Assembly (NCBI RefSeq): GCF_012726265.1
Contig: NZ_JAASAG010000003.1
Location: forward strand, 484,522 to 548,521
Reading direction: 5' to 3'
Length of the DNA: 64,000 nt
Origin: Streptomyces sp. HNM0575
GTDB lineage: Bacteria; Actinomycetota; Actinomycetes; Streptomycetales; Streptomycetaceae
Part shown: positions 45,918 to 53,848 of the stretch, piece by piece
Numbering within the stretch: position 1 is the first letter of the stretch
Layout: every line of letters starts with the position of its first letter
Made by a program: the position numbers and the translations under genes
Notes under the pieces: generated by a model
Database searches by the model: none
What the model was told of the DNA's origin: nothing
Seen by the model: only the letters and a program-made list of their open reading frames with translations

Positions 45918-46931
45918 TCAGGCCCCGGTGCGCTTCGCTCTGCTCGGCTGCACACGCTTGGGCTCGCCCTTCACCTTCGGGTGCTCGGGCGGATAGGGGA
46001 GGTCGCCGAGGCCGTGCTCGCGCTCGTCCCTGTCGGCGAGTTCGAGCACGGCCTCCAGGCGGCACGGGTGGGCGTCCATCTCCGCGTGTACGTCGCCGAC
46101 TTCGGCGTACCGCAGCGGCATCGTCACCACGTCGAAGTCGTCGGGATGCGCCCGGTCCAGCTCCTCCCAGCGCAGCGGCGCCGACACGGTGGCCCGCTGA
46201 TTGGGACGTACGGAGTAGGCGCTGGCGATGGTGCGGTCCCGCGCCGTCTGGTTGTAGTCGACGAAGATGCGATCGCCGCGCTCCTCCTTCCACCACGCGG
46301 TGGTGACACGGGACGGGTCGCGGCGCTCCAGCTCCCGGCCGACGGCGATGGCCGCACGCCGTACCTGGGCGAAGTTCCACTCGGGGACGATGGGCACGAA
46401 CACGTGCAGCCCGCGCCCGCCCGATGTCTTCGGCCAGCCCCGCAGCCCCAACTCCTCCAGCAGCGGCCTCAGTTGCTGTGCGGCCCGCACGGCGTCCGCG
46501 TAGTCCGTGCCCGGCTGCGGGTCGAGGTCGATGCGCAGCTCGTCGGGGTGGTCGGTGTCGGCGCGGCGCACGGGCCAGGGGTGGAAGGTCAGACAGCCGA
46601 GATTCGCCGCCCACAGCACCGCCGCGGGCTCCGTGGGGCAGATCTCGTCGGCGTACCGTCCGCTGGGGAAGCTGATGCGCGCGGTAGGAATCCACTCGGG
46701 GAGGTTCTTCGGCGCCCGCTTCTGGAAGAAGGACTCGCCGCCGACACCCTCCGGATAGCGCTCCAGCGTCGTGGGCCGCTCGTGCAGTGCGCGGGCGATG
46801 CCGTCCCCGACGCTCAGGTAGTAGCGGGCGACGTCGAGCTTGGTGAGCCCGCGCTCCGGGAAGTAGATCTTGTCCGGGCTGGACAGCCGTACCTGCCGCC
46901 CGCCGACCGTCAGCTCCACCGCCTCACCCAT
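45918..46931 (-). CDS. LigD-type polymerase/primase domain protein 2
   Basis: This 337-residue second polymerase domain has SSPDKIYFPERGLTKLD, metal-binding RIDLDPQPGTDY, GGRGLHVFVPI and VDYNQTARDRTI. It is more distant from copy 1 than expected for a recent duplicate, and carries a basic C-terminal tail (KVKGEPKRVQPSRAK) that may bind DNA. It is divergent from the ATP-dependent ligase gene with a 107-bp gap, so the two are probably co-regulated end-joining partners. Confidence 0.92.
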   Translation of the reverse strand: MGEAVELTVGGRQVRLSSPDKIYFPERGLTKLDVARYYLSVGDGIARALHERPTTLERYPEGVGGESFFQKRAPKNLPEWIPTARISFPSGRYADEICPTEPAAVLWAANLGCLTFHPWPVRRADTDHPDELRIDLDPQPGTDYADAVRAAQQLRPLLEELGLRGWPKTSGGRGLHVFVPIVPEWNFAQVRRAAIAVGRELERRDPSRVTTAWWKEERGDRIFVDYNQTARDRTIASAYSVRPNQRATVSAPLRWEELDRAHPDDFDVVTMPLRYAEVGDVHAEMDAHPCRLEAVLELADRDEREHGLGDLPYPPEHPKVKGEPKRVQPSRAKRTGA

Positions 46932-47038
46932 GCCGCCACGCTATGCGGGCGTGCGCCGCACCGCCTCCCGACGGCAGGTAAAGCTTCGGGGAGCGGAGAG
47001 AACAGGCGCACGCGCCCGCACCCGAATAGAGTTCCGGC

Positions 47039-48124
47039 ATGGACCTGCCGGTGATGCCGCCCGTCAAGCCGATGCTCGCCAAGCTCGCGTCGAAGATCCC
47101 GGCGGGCATGCAGTACGAGGCCAAGTGGGACGGCTTCCGCGCCATCGTCTTCCGCGACGGCGACGAGACCGAGATCGGCAGCCGTACGGGCAAGTCCCTC
47201 AAGCGCTACTTCCCCGAGCTGGTCACGGCGCTGCTCGCGAACCTGCCGGAGCGCTGCGTGGTGGACGGCGAGATCGTCCTCGCCAGGGACGACCGGCTCG
47301 ACTTCGACGCCCTCCAGCAGCGCATCCACCCCGCGGACTCACGCGTACGGATGCTCGCGGAGGAGACGCCCGCGTCCTTCGTCGCCTTCGACCTGCTCGC
47401 GCTCGGCGACGACTCCCTCCTGGAGACCCCGCTGGGGGAGCGCCGCGACATCCTCGAACGCGCCCTGCGCCCCGCACGCGACCCGGTCTTCGTGGCTCCC
47501 GCGACGACCGACATCGAGCTGGCCAGGCAGTGGTTCGACGAGTTCGAGGGCGCCGGCCTCGACGGCCTGGTGGCCAAGGCCCCGAACCTGCCGTACCGGC
47601 CGGACGAACGGCTCATGGTGAAGATCAAGCACGAGCGCACCGCGGACTGCGTGCTCGCCGGACTGCGCCCGCACAAGAGCGGCGAGGGCGTCGGCTCGCT
47701 GCTGCTCGGCATGTACGACGACTCCGGCACCCTTCAGCACGTCGGCGTGTGCGCCGCGTTCACCATGAACCGCCGCCGCGAGCTGATGGCCGAACTGGAG
47801 CCGCTGCGCATGTCCGACCCCGAGCAGCATCCGTGGGCGCGCTGGCAGAGCGAGGAGGCCCATACGCAGAGCCGGATGCCGGGGGCGCCGAGCCGCTGGA
47901 CCGGCACGAAGGACCTGTCGTGGGTGCCGCTCCGCCCGGAGCGCGTCTGCGAGGTGGCGTACGACCACATGGAAGGCGACCGCTTCCGGCACACGACCCG
48001 TTTCCGGCGCTGGCGCACGGACCGCGACCCGCGCGGATGCACCTACGCGCAGCTCGAAGAGCCCGTCAGTTACGACCTGTCCCGCATGCTGACCGAGTCT
48101 CCCCGATCCCCCGAGACCGCCTAG
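47039..48124 (+). CDS. ATP-dependent DNA ligase (LigC/LigD-ligase type)
   Basis: This 361-residue ligase has motif I YEAKWDGFRAI with the adenylated Lys29, motif III/IIIa (FVAFDLLALGDD), motif IV (DGLVAKAPNLPY) and motif V (LMVKIKHERTADCV). An OB-fold end follows (FRHTTRFRRWRTDRDP). It lacks polymerase and nuclease domains, as in mycobacterial LigC. Paired divergently with LigD polymerase 2, it suggests a split end-joining or gap-repair system. No Ku gene is in the window. Confidence 0.93.
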   Translation: MDLPVMPPVKPMLAKLASKIPAGMQYEAKWDGFRAIVFRDGDETEIGSRTGKSLKRYFPELVTALLANLPERCVVDGEIVLARDDRLDFDALQQRIHPADSRVRMLAEETPASFVAFDLLALGDDSLLETPLGERRDILERALRPARDPVFVAPATTDIELARQWFDEFEGAGLDGLVAKAPNLPYRPDERLMVKIKHERTADCVLAGLRPHKSGEGVGSLLLGMYDDSGTLQHVGVCAAFTMNRRRELMAELEPLRMSDPEQHPWARWQSEEAHTQSRMPGAPSRWTGTKDLSWVPLRPERVCEVAYDHMEGDRFRHTTRFRRWRTDRDPRGCTYAQLEEPVSYDLSRMLTESPRSPETA

Positions 48125-48265
48125 CCGCCGACCGGTACCGGTTCGCCCGGCTCCGCCATCTCACCGTTCCCGAGGCCCCCGCGCCCCGGGGTTCCCGGAG
48201 TTCCCATAGTTCCCGGATCTCCCAGAGTCCTCTGACCCTCTTCAGCACGTGAGAAGGGAAGACGC

Positions 48266-48847
48266 ATGGGCCACACGATGTTCTGCGGCAGACGCCACCG
48301 CCACAGCCACCGCGTTCACAGCACCCGGCACGACCTCGGACTCCTCGCGCTGCGCCTCGGCACCGGAGGCGTGCTCTTCGCGCACGGCACGCAGAAGCTC
48401 TTCGGCTGGTTCGGCGGCTACGGCCTGGAAGGGACCGGCAAGGCCATGGAACAGCTCGGCTTCCGGCCCGGGACCCGCGTGGCGCTCGCCTCGGGCCTGG
48501 GCGAGGCGGGCGGCGGGACGCTGCTCGCCATGGGCCTGGCGACGCCGGGGGCGGGTGCCGCCGTGGCGGCCGCGATGGCCGGGGCCGCCTCGGTCCATGT
48601 GCCGGCAGGCTTCTTCAATGACAAGGGAGGGCTGGAGTTTCCGGCGTTCCTGGGATTCGCCGGTGCGGCCCTGGCCCTCTCCGGTCCGGGCGCCTGGTCG
48701 CTCGACCATCTGCTGGGGCACAGGACGAACCGGCCGTGGATGCTGCCCGTGACCTTCGCGGGTGCGGCCGCCGCCGCGGCGTTCGTCATCACCCGGCGCC
48801 TGGCCGTCCAGCGGGAGCAGCAGGGAGAGGGCTCCGGGGCGCAGTGA
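48266..48847 (+). CDS. DoxX family membrane protein
   Basis: This 193-residue protein has a His/Arg-rich N terminus and four membrane helices: LGLLALRLGTGGVLFAHG, the FGWFGGYGLEGTGKAMEQLG loop typical of DoxX, GEAGGGTLLAMGL and VTFAGAAAAAAFVI. Mycobacterial DoxX proteins work with superoxide dismutase and thiosulfate transferase in oxidative stress. GAAGGGAAG lies before the ATG. The start may be slightly later, since the first 20 residues are not conserved in the family. Confidence 0.88.
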   Translation: MGHTMFCGRRHRHSHRVHSTRHDLGLLALRLGTGGVLFAHGTQKLFGWFGGYGLEGTGKAMEQLGFRPGTRVALASGLGEAGGGTLLAMGLATPGAGAAVAAAMAGAASVHVPAGFFNDKGGLEFPAFLGFAGAALALSGPGAWSLDHLLGHRTNRPWMLPVTFAGAAAAAAFVITRRLAVQREQQGEGSGAQ

Positions 48848-48911
48848 CCGCGGCGGCCGGCACAGCCCCGATCCGGCTCAGCCGCGGAGACCGCCCCGGC
48901 CGCCTCGCCTC

Positions 48912-49310
48912 TCAGCCGGGCTGACCCGCCCCGCCGTTCTGGCCGGACTGTTCCTCCGGGGTGCCGGCGGACTCGCGCACCTCGTCCATGTCCAGGCCGC
49001 GTGCCTGGCCGATCAGGTCCTCCAGGGCGGCCTCGGGCAGCGCACCCGGCTGGGAGAAGACGACGATGCGGTCCCGCACGATCGTCAGCGTGGGGATCGA
49101 CTGGACCTCGAACGCCGCGGCCAGCTCCTGCTCGGCCTCGGTGTCCACCTTCGCGAAAGTCAGATCCGAGTGGCGCTCGGCAGCCGCCTCGTAGACCGGC
49201 GCGAACTGCCGGCACGGACCGCACCAGTCCGCCCAGAAGTCGATCAGCACGAAGCCGTCGTCCGCGACGACATCGTCGAAGTTGTCCTTGGTGAGCTCCG
49301 TGGTGCTCAT
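48912..49310 (-). CDS. trxA: Thioredoxin
   Basis: This 132-residue cytosolic thioredoxin has active site WCGPC at residues 29-33, the cis-Pro in QSIPTLTI and the normal TRX length up to about residue 110. An extra polar tail follows (ESAGTPEEQSGQNGG). The ATG at 49310 has GGAGAG about 5 bases upstream. It is convergent with the DoxX gene. Electron donor for reductases and, by context, part of the local redox set. Confidence 0.95.
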   Translation of the reverse strand: MSTTELTKDNFDDVVADDGFVLIDFWADWCGPCRQFAPVYEAAAERHSDLTFAKVDTEAEQELAAAFEVQSIPTLTIVRDRIVVFSQPGALPEAALEDLIGQARGLDMDEVRESAGTPEEQSGQNGGAGQPG

Positions 49311-49706
49311 GTGCTCTCCTGCTGTTGAGGACGGTGTCGGACCGTGAACGGCCCTCGTCGGCCCGACGGGTGTGCTGATGCCGGGAACCCCGGGTCGCGT
49401 TCCCACCGTCGCGCGCTGCGTAAACCGCTCGTCCGGCCCCGATGTTCCGCAAGCGCTGTCATCAATCACTCCCGACATCTTGACCGGGAAGAGACAATCG
49501 GTAAGGTCTAGACTAATGGCGAGCGTGAACGGGTCCCCCAGCTCGAAGCCGTCAGAAATTCCCCCGCGGCTGGTACTCGCCGCTGGCGGGCGTGCATTCA
49601 CATCGCCCCGCGTTTCAAGCAGGCCGTCGTCGATGGTGTGCGGCACGCGTGTGCGTGCCCTCCCCTCCTCGCCGCTCGCCGGCGGCCGGACCGTGAAGGA
49701 GTTGGC
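49311..49706. other. Divergent intergenic region with DasR-type site
   Basis: This is about 395 bp between thioredoxin (-) and LPMO (+). It is less GC-rich at 49440-49560, where the LPMO promoter probably lies around the GGTCTAGAC element. No gene seen. Confidence 0.6.
49505..49513. promoter_or_regulatory. DasR-like responsive element (GGTCTAGAC)
   Basis: AAGGTCTAGACTA matches the core of the DasR element (TGGTCTAGACCA), with an 8-bp perfect palindrome GTCTAGAC. DasR represses chitin and N-acetylglucosamine genes in Streptomyces, which fits the downstream chitin LPMO. Confidence 0.75.
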
Positions 49707-50225
49707 ATGCACTTCAAGCGAAAGCTCGCGGCGAGCCTCGGGGCGGGTATCGCTCCGCTACTCGTGCTGACGCTGCCGGCCTCACCGGCCAGCGCGCACG
49801 GATACGTCGACTCGCCGCCGAGCAGGCAGGCCCAGTGCGCCGCGGGCACCGTCGAGTGCGGGGACATCAAGTACGAGCCGCAGAGCGTCGAGGGCCCCAA
49901 GGGGCTGACGAGTTGCAGCGGCGGCAACCAGAAGTTCTCCGAGCTGGACGACGACAGCAAGGGCTGGACGGTCACGCCGGTCGGCAAGTCCACGGAGTTC
50001 AAGTGGCACCTGACGGCCCGTCATTCGACGAGCACCTGGCAGTACTTCGTCGGCGGCTCGAAGGTCGCGGAGTTCGACGACGGAGGCGCGCAGCCCGGCG
50101 AGACCGTCACGCACCAGGTCGACTTCGGCGGTCTGAGCGGCAAGCAGAAGGTGCTCGCCGTCTGGAACATCGCCGACACCGCCAACGCGTTCTACGCCTG
50201 CATCGACGTGAACATCGGGGGCTGA
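49707..50225 (+). CDS. Secreted lytic polysaccharide monooxygenase, AA10
   Basis: This 172-residue exported copper enzyme has signal peptide 1-30 (ending ASPASA) and then a mature N-terminal His31 (HGYVDSPPSR). It has the second brace histidine H106 (LTARHSTSTWQ), as required for a histidine brace. It ends without a carbohydrate-binding module, like small chitin-active AA10 enzymes. It cleaves crystalline chitin oxidatively. The ATG at 49707 has GAAGGAG 5 bases upstream. A DasR-type site 194 bp upstream implies N-acetylglucosamine-responsive control. Confidence 0.93.
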   Translation: MHFKRKLAASLGAGIAPLLVLTLPASPASAHGYVDSPPSRQAQCAAGTVECGDIKYEPQSVEGPKGLTSCSGGNQKFSELDDDSKGWTVTPVGKSTEFKWHLTARHSTSTWQYFVGGSKVAEFDDGGAQPGETVTHQVDFGGLSGKQKVLAVWNIADTANAFYACIDVNIGG

Positions 50226-50255
50226 CGGACAGCTGCTTCGTCCGCTCCGCACGCT

Positions 50256-50284
50256 GCGCCGCCGGAGGTCACCTCCGGCGGCGC
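50256..50284. terminator. Perfect 14-bp stem terminator after LPMO
   Basis: GCGCCGCCGGAGGT and its complement are separated by one base, giving a tight hairpin about 30 bp after the LPMO stop. Confidence 0.8.
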
Positions 50285-50396
50285 CGTCGCGTCCGTGCCC
50301 GACCTACCGCGATCCGGTCCGCGACCTGGCGTCTCGTGCCGCGCTCTCCCCGCGCGTGACCAGGGAGAAGGCGGCGTGGGAGACTGTCGGCGAATG

Positions 50397-50414
50397 TAGT
50401 TCAAAAGTGAACTA
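50397..50414. promoter_or_regulatory. Operator TAGTTCA-AAAG-TGAACTA
   Basis: This is a perfect 7-bp inverted repeat with a 4-base spacer, 38 bases before the start of the luciferase-like gene. The form AGTTCA-N4-TGAACT is typical of HxlR/MarR regulators sensing electrophiles or disulfide stress. No regulator gene is adjacent. Confidence 0.65.
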
Positions 50415-50451
50415 GTAGTCGCCTGCCGCAGCGCACGAGAGGGTGAGAGTG

Positions 50452-51525
50452 GTGCAGTTCGGGATCTTCACCGTCGGGGACGTCACGACGGATCCCACCG
50501 ACGGCCGCACGCCGAGCGAGCACGAGCGGATCAAGTCGATGGTCGCCATCGCGCTGAAGGCCGAGGAGGTCGGACTCGACGTCTTCGCCACCGGCGAGCA
50601 TCACAACCCGCCGTTCGTGCCGTCGTCGCCGACGACCATGCTCGGGCACATCGCGGCACGCACCGAGCGCCTCGTCCTGTCCACCTCGACGACGCTGATC
50701 ACCACGAACGACCCGGTGAAGATCGCCGAGGACTTCGCGATGCTCCAGCACCTGGCCGACGGGCGGGTCGACCTGATGCTGGGACGGGGCAACACCGCGC
50801 CCGTCTATCCCTGGTTCGGGCAGGACATCCGTCAGGGCATCCCGCTCGCCGTCGAGAACTACGCGCTGCTGCACGCGCTTTGGCGCGAGGACGTCGTCGA
50901 CTGGGCGGGCCGCTTCCGCACCCCGTTGCAGGGCTTCACCTCCACACCGCGCCCGCTGGACGGTGTGCCACCGTTCGTCTGGCACGGCTCCATCCGCAGC
51001 CCCGAGATCGCCGAGCAGGCCGCGTACTACGGCGACGGCTTCTTCGCGAACAACATCTTCTGGCCCAAGGAGCACTTCATGAAGCTCATCGGGCTCTACC
51101 GCGAGCGCTTCGCCCACCACGGGCACGGCACCCCGGAGCAGGCGCTCGTCGGCCTCGGCGGCCAGGTGTTCATGCGGAGGAACTCCCAGGACGCCGTACG
51201 GGAGTTCAGGCCGTACTTCGACAACGCACCGGTGTACGGGGGCGGGCCCACGCTGGAGGAGTTCACCGAGCAGACGCCGCTGACCGTCGGCAGCCCGCAG
51301 GAGGTCGTCGACAAGACGCTCACCTTCCGCGAGTCCTTCGGCGACTACCAGCGGCAGCTGTTCCTCATGGACCACGCCGGGCTGCCGCTGAAGACCGTTC
51401 TGGAGCAGCTGGACATGCTCGGGGAGGAGGTCGTGCCCGTGCTGCGCAAGGAGTTCGACGCGCTCCGGGCCCCCGGGGTGCCCGATGCGCCGACGCACGC
51501 GTCGCTGCTCGCGCAACGCGGCTGA
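50452..51525 (+). CDS. LLM-class flavin-dependent oxidoreductase
   Basis: This 357-residue luciferase-like monooxygenase has FGIFTVGDVT, ATGEHHNPP, LSTSTTLITTNDP, the FMN-region MLGRGNTAPVYPW and DNAPVYGGGPTLEEF. These resemble alkanal and nitrilotriacetate-type members with an unknown substrate. The GTG at 50452 is preferred because GAGAGGG lies 8 bases upstream and homologues begin at this point; GTG codons at 50443 and 50449 are alternatives. An HxlR-like operator precedes it. Confidence 0.88.
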   Translation: MQFGIFTVGDVTTDPTDGRTPSEHERIKSMVAIALKAEEVGLDVFATGEHHNPPFVPSSPTTMLGHIAARTERLVLSTSTTLITTNDPVKIAEDFAMLQHLADGRVDLMLGRGNTAPVYPWFGQDIRQGIPLAVENYALLHALWREDVVDWAGRFRTPLQGFTSTPRPLDGVPPFVWHGSIRSPEIAEQAAYYGDGFFANNIFWPKEHFMKLIGLYRERFAHHGHGTPEQALVGLGGQVFMRRNSQDAVREFRPYFDNAPVYGGGPTLEEFTEQTPLTVGSPQEVVDKTLTFRESFGDYQRQLFLMDHAGLPLKTVLEQLDMLGEEVVPVLRKEFDALRAPGVPDAPTHASLLAQRG

Positions 51526-51637
51526 GGCGCCCGGGAATTGGTTCCGACCAATCCCCGCACGCGCATTGTGAGCCGGGTCACGGAGTGACATGCTCGACGG
51601 GCAGTTACCGGGAAGTAGCCCGACCGAGGAGCACCCG

Positions 51638-53806
51638 TTGAGTAGCACCCACCCCCACACCCCGCCGTCCGCCGCCGGAACACCGGAGGAGGACGGCCAG
51701 GCTCCGGCCGCCACCACGGCCACCCCCGCATCCCCGGCACGGGGCCCGAACAGCAGCAGGCGCAACGTACTTCGCGCGGGCGCCGCGCTGACGGGACTCG
51801 GCCTGGCGGGCATCACGCCGAGCGCGCAGGCGGCGCGCGCCGCAGGGCCCACGTCCGCCGCCGCGCCGGCGGCCGGCTATCTCGTCGGCCGCGGCGTCTC
51901 CGACGCCACCGGCGAGATAGCCGAGGTCGGAATGATGGGCTACGGCCGCATCGACCAGCAGGCACAGGGACTCCATACCCGCCTGCGCGCCCGCGGGTTC
52001 GTCTTCGCCGACCGGGAGACGGACGAGCGCGTCCTGCTCGTCGTCGTCGACAGCGCCATGATCTTCGAGAGCGTGCACCAGGCCGTGCTCAAGAGACTCG
52101 GCGAGAAGTACGGCGACCTCTACACGCACCGCAACGTGATGATCGCCGCCACCCACACCCACTGCGGGCCCGGCGGCTCCTCGCACCACCTGCTCTACAA
52201 CCTCACCACGTTCGGCTTCCACAAGAAGACGTTCGAGGCCATGGCGGACGGCATCACCGAGGCCGCCACCCGCGCGCACGAAGACCTCGCGCCCTCCGAA
52301 CTCACCCTCACCCACGCGGAGTTGAAGAACACCAACGCCAACAGGTCCCGGGAGGCCTTCGAGCGCAACCCGGCGGAGCTGCGGTCCCACTTCCCCGACG
52401 CCGTCGACAAGCAGAGCACCCTGCTGCGCATCGAGCGGGACGGCCGCGCGGCGGGAGCCGTCAACTGGTTCCCCGTGCACGGCACGAGCATGTCCGGCGA
52501 CAACAAGCTGATCAGCGCGGACAACAAGGGGTACGCCGCGTACCACTGGGAGCGGGAGGTCGAGGGCGGGGACTATCTCGCCGACGAGCCGCCCGGCTTC
52601 GTCTCCGCGTTCGCTCAGACCAACTCGGGCGACATGTCCCCGAACCTGGATCTCAAACCGCCGACGACGCCCGCCGACTTCGACAGCACCCGCAAGTCCG
52701 GTCTGCGGCAGTACGAGGCCGCGGCCGGCCAACTCGACCAGCGCGGCACGAAGATGAGCGGCGGAGTCGACTCCCGGCTCGTCTACATCGACCTCTCCGA
52801 CGTGACCGTCGACGCGAAGTACACCGGCGACGGCAAGCAGCACAAGACGTCCAAGCCCGCGATCGGCGCGTCGATGGCCGCCGGAAGCCTGGAGGACGGC
52901 CCGGCCTTCCCCGGCTTCGACGAGGGCGAGAACCCGCTCTGGGACAAGATCTCGGACTCCGTGATCTACGAGGCGTCACCCGAACTGCGCGAGGCGCAGG
53001 CGCCGAAGGGCATCTTCGTGCCGATCGGGGAGATGAACGCGATCTACCCGTGGGTCCAGGAGCAGGTGCCCGTGCAGCTGCTGCGCATCGGACAGCTCTA
53101 TCTGGTGGGCGTGCCCGGCGAGGTGACGGTGTGCGCGGGCCTGCGGCTGCGCCGTACCGTCGCGGAGACGGTCGGGGCCGACGTGCGGGACGTCCTCGTC
53201 GCCGGCTACGCCAACTCCTACTTCCACTACCTCACGACGCCCGACGAGTACGACTCGCAGCAGTACGAGGGCGGAAGCACCCTCTTCGGGCGCTGGCAGC
53301 TTCCGGCGATCCAGCAGACGGCGGACCGGCTCGCACGCGCCATGCGGGACGGCGAGAGCCTGCCGATCGGGCCCGTCGCCCCCGACATCTCCGACAAGAC
53401 GATCTCGCTCCAGCCGGGGATCGTGCTCGACGCGCCGCCCATCTCGCACGAGTTCGGGGACGTGCTCACCGCGCCGCGCGCCAACTACCGGCCGGGGGAG
53501 CGGGTGACGGTGGTCTTCGCGGGTGCCCACCCCGGCAACGTGCTGCACCGGAACGGGACTTACCTGCGGATCGAGCAGCACAAGGACGGTGAATGGCGCA
53601 CCGTCGCCGACGACGGCGACTGGTCGACGACCTTCCACTGGGAGCGGTACGGCGTCGCCGCCTCGAAGGTGACCGTCACCTGGGACATCCCCGACGGGAC
53701 GGCCTCCGGTGACTACCGGATCACCTACGAGGGCGAAGCGAAACCGGTCGCGGGCGCCCCGAAGGCCATCTCCGGCAACAGCTCCGGATTCACCGTGAGC
53801 GGTTGA
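51638..53806 (+). CDS. Tat-exported neutral ceramidase
   Basis: This 722-residue exported amidase releases fatty acid from ceramide. A Tat signal (SSRRNVLRAG, then a hydrophobic stretch ending PSAQA) is near 38-66. The zinc site ATHTHCGPGG is near 183, the catalytic Ser330 lies in QTNSGDMSPN, and the C-terminal beta domain carries YANSYFHYLTTPDEYD. This matches Pseudomonas and human neutral ceramidase. The TTG at 51638 has GAGGAG 6 bases upstream; an ATG at 51590 with a poor site would add 16 residues. Since streptomycetes make few sphingolipids, a host or fungal lipid target is plausible. Confidence 0.9.
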   Translation: MSSTHPHTPPSAAGTPEEDGQAPAATTATPASPARGPNSSRRNVLRAGAALTGLGLAGITPSAQAARAAGPTSAAAPAAGYLVGRGVSDATGEIAEVGMMGYGRIDQQAQGLHTRLRARGFVFADRETDERVLLVVVDSAMIFESVHQAVLKRLGEKYGDLYTHRNVMIAATHTHCGPGGSSHHLLYNLTTFGFHKKTFEAMADGITEAATRAHEDLAPSELTLTHAELKNTNANRSREAFERNPAELRSHFPDAVDKQSTLLRIERDGRAAGAVNWFPVHGTSMSGDNKLISADNKGYAAYHWEREVEGGDYLADEPPGFVSAFAQTNSGDMSPNLDLKPPTTPADFDSTRKSGLRQYEAAAGQLDQRGTKMSGGVDSRLVYIDLSDVTVDAKYTGDGKQHKTSKPAIGASMAAGSLEDGPAFPGFDEGENPLWDKISDSVIYEASPELREAQAPKGIFVPIGEMNAIYPWVQEQVPVQLLRIGQLYLVGVPGEVTVCAGLRLRRTVAETVGADVRDVLVAGYANSYFHYLTTPDEYDSQQYEGGSTLFGRWQLPAIQQTADRLARAMRDGESLPIGPVAPDISDKTISLQPGIVLDAPPISHEFGDVLTAPRANYRPGERVTVVFAGAHPGNVLHRNGTYLRIEQHKDGEWRTVADDGDWSTTFHWERYGVAASKVTVTWDIPDGTASGDYRITYEGEAKPVAGAPKAISGNSSGFTVSG

Positions 53807-53848
53807 CGGGACGGCCGACGGGACGCCCGCGGGGCGGCCGGACGGCGG

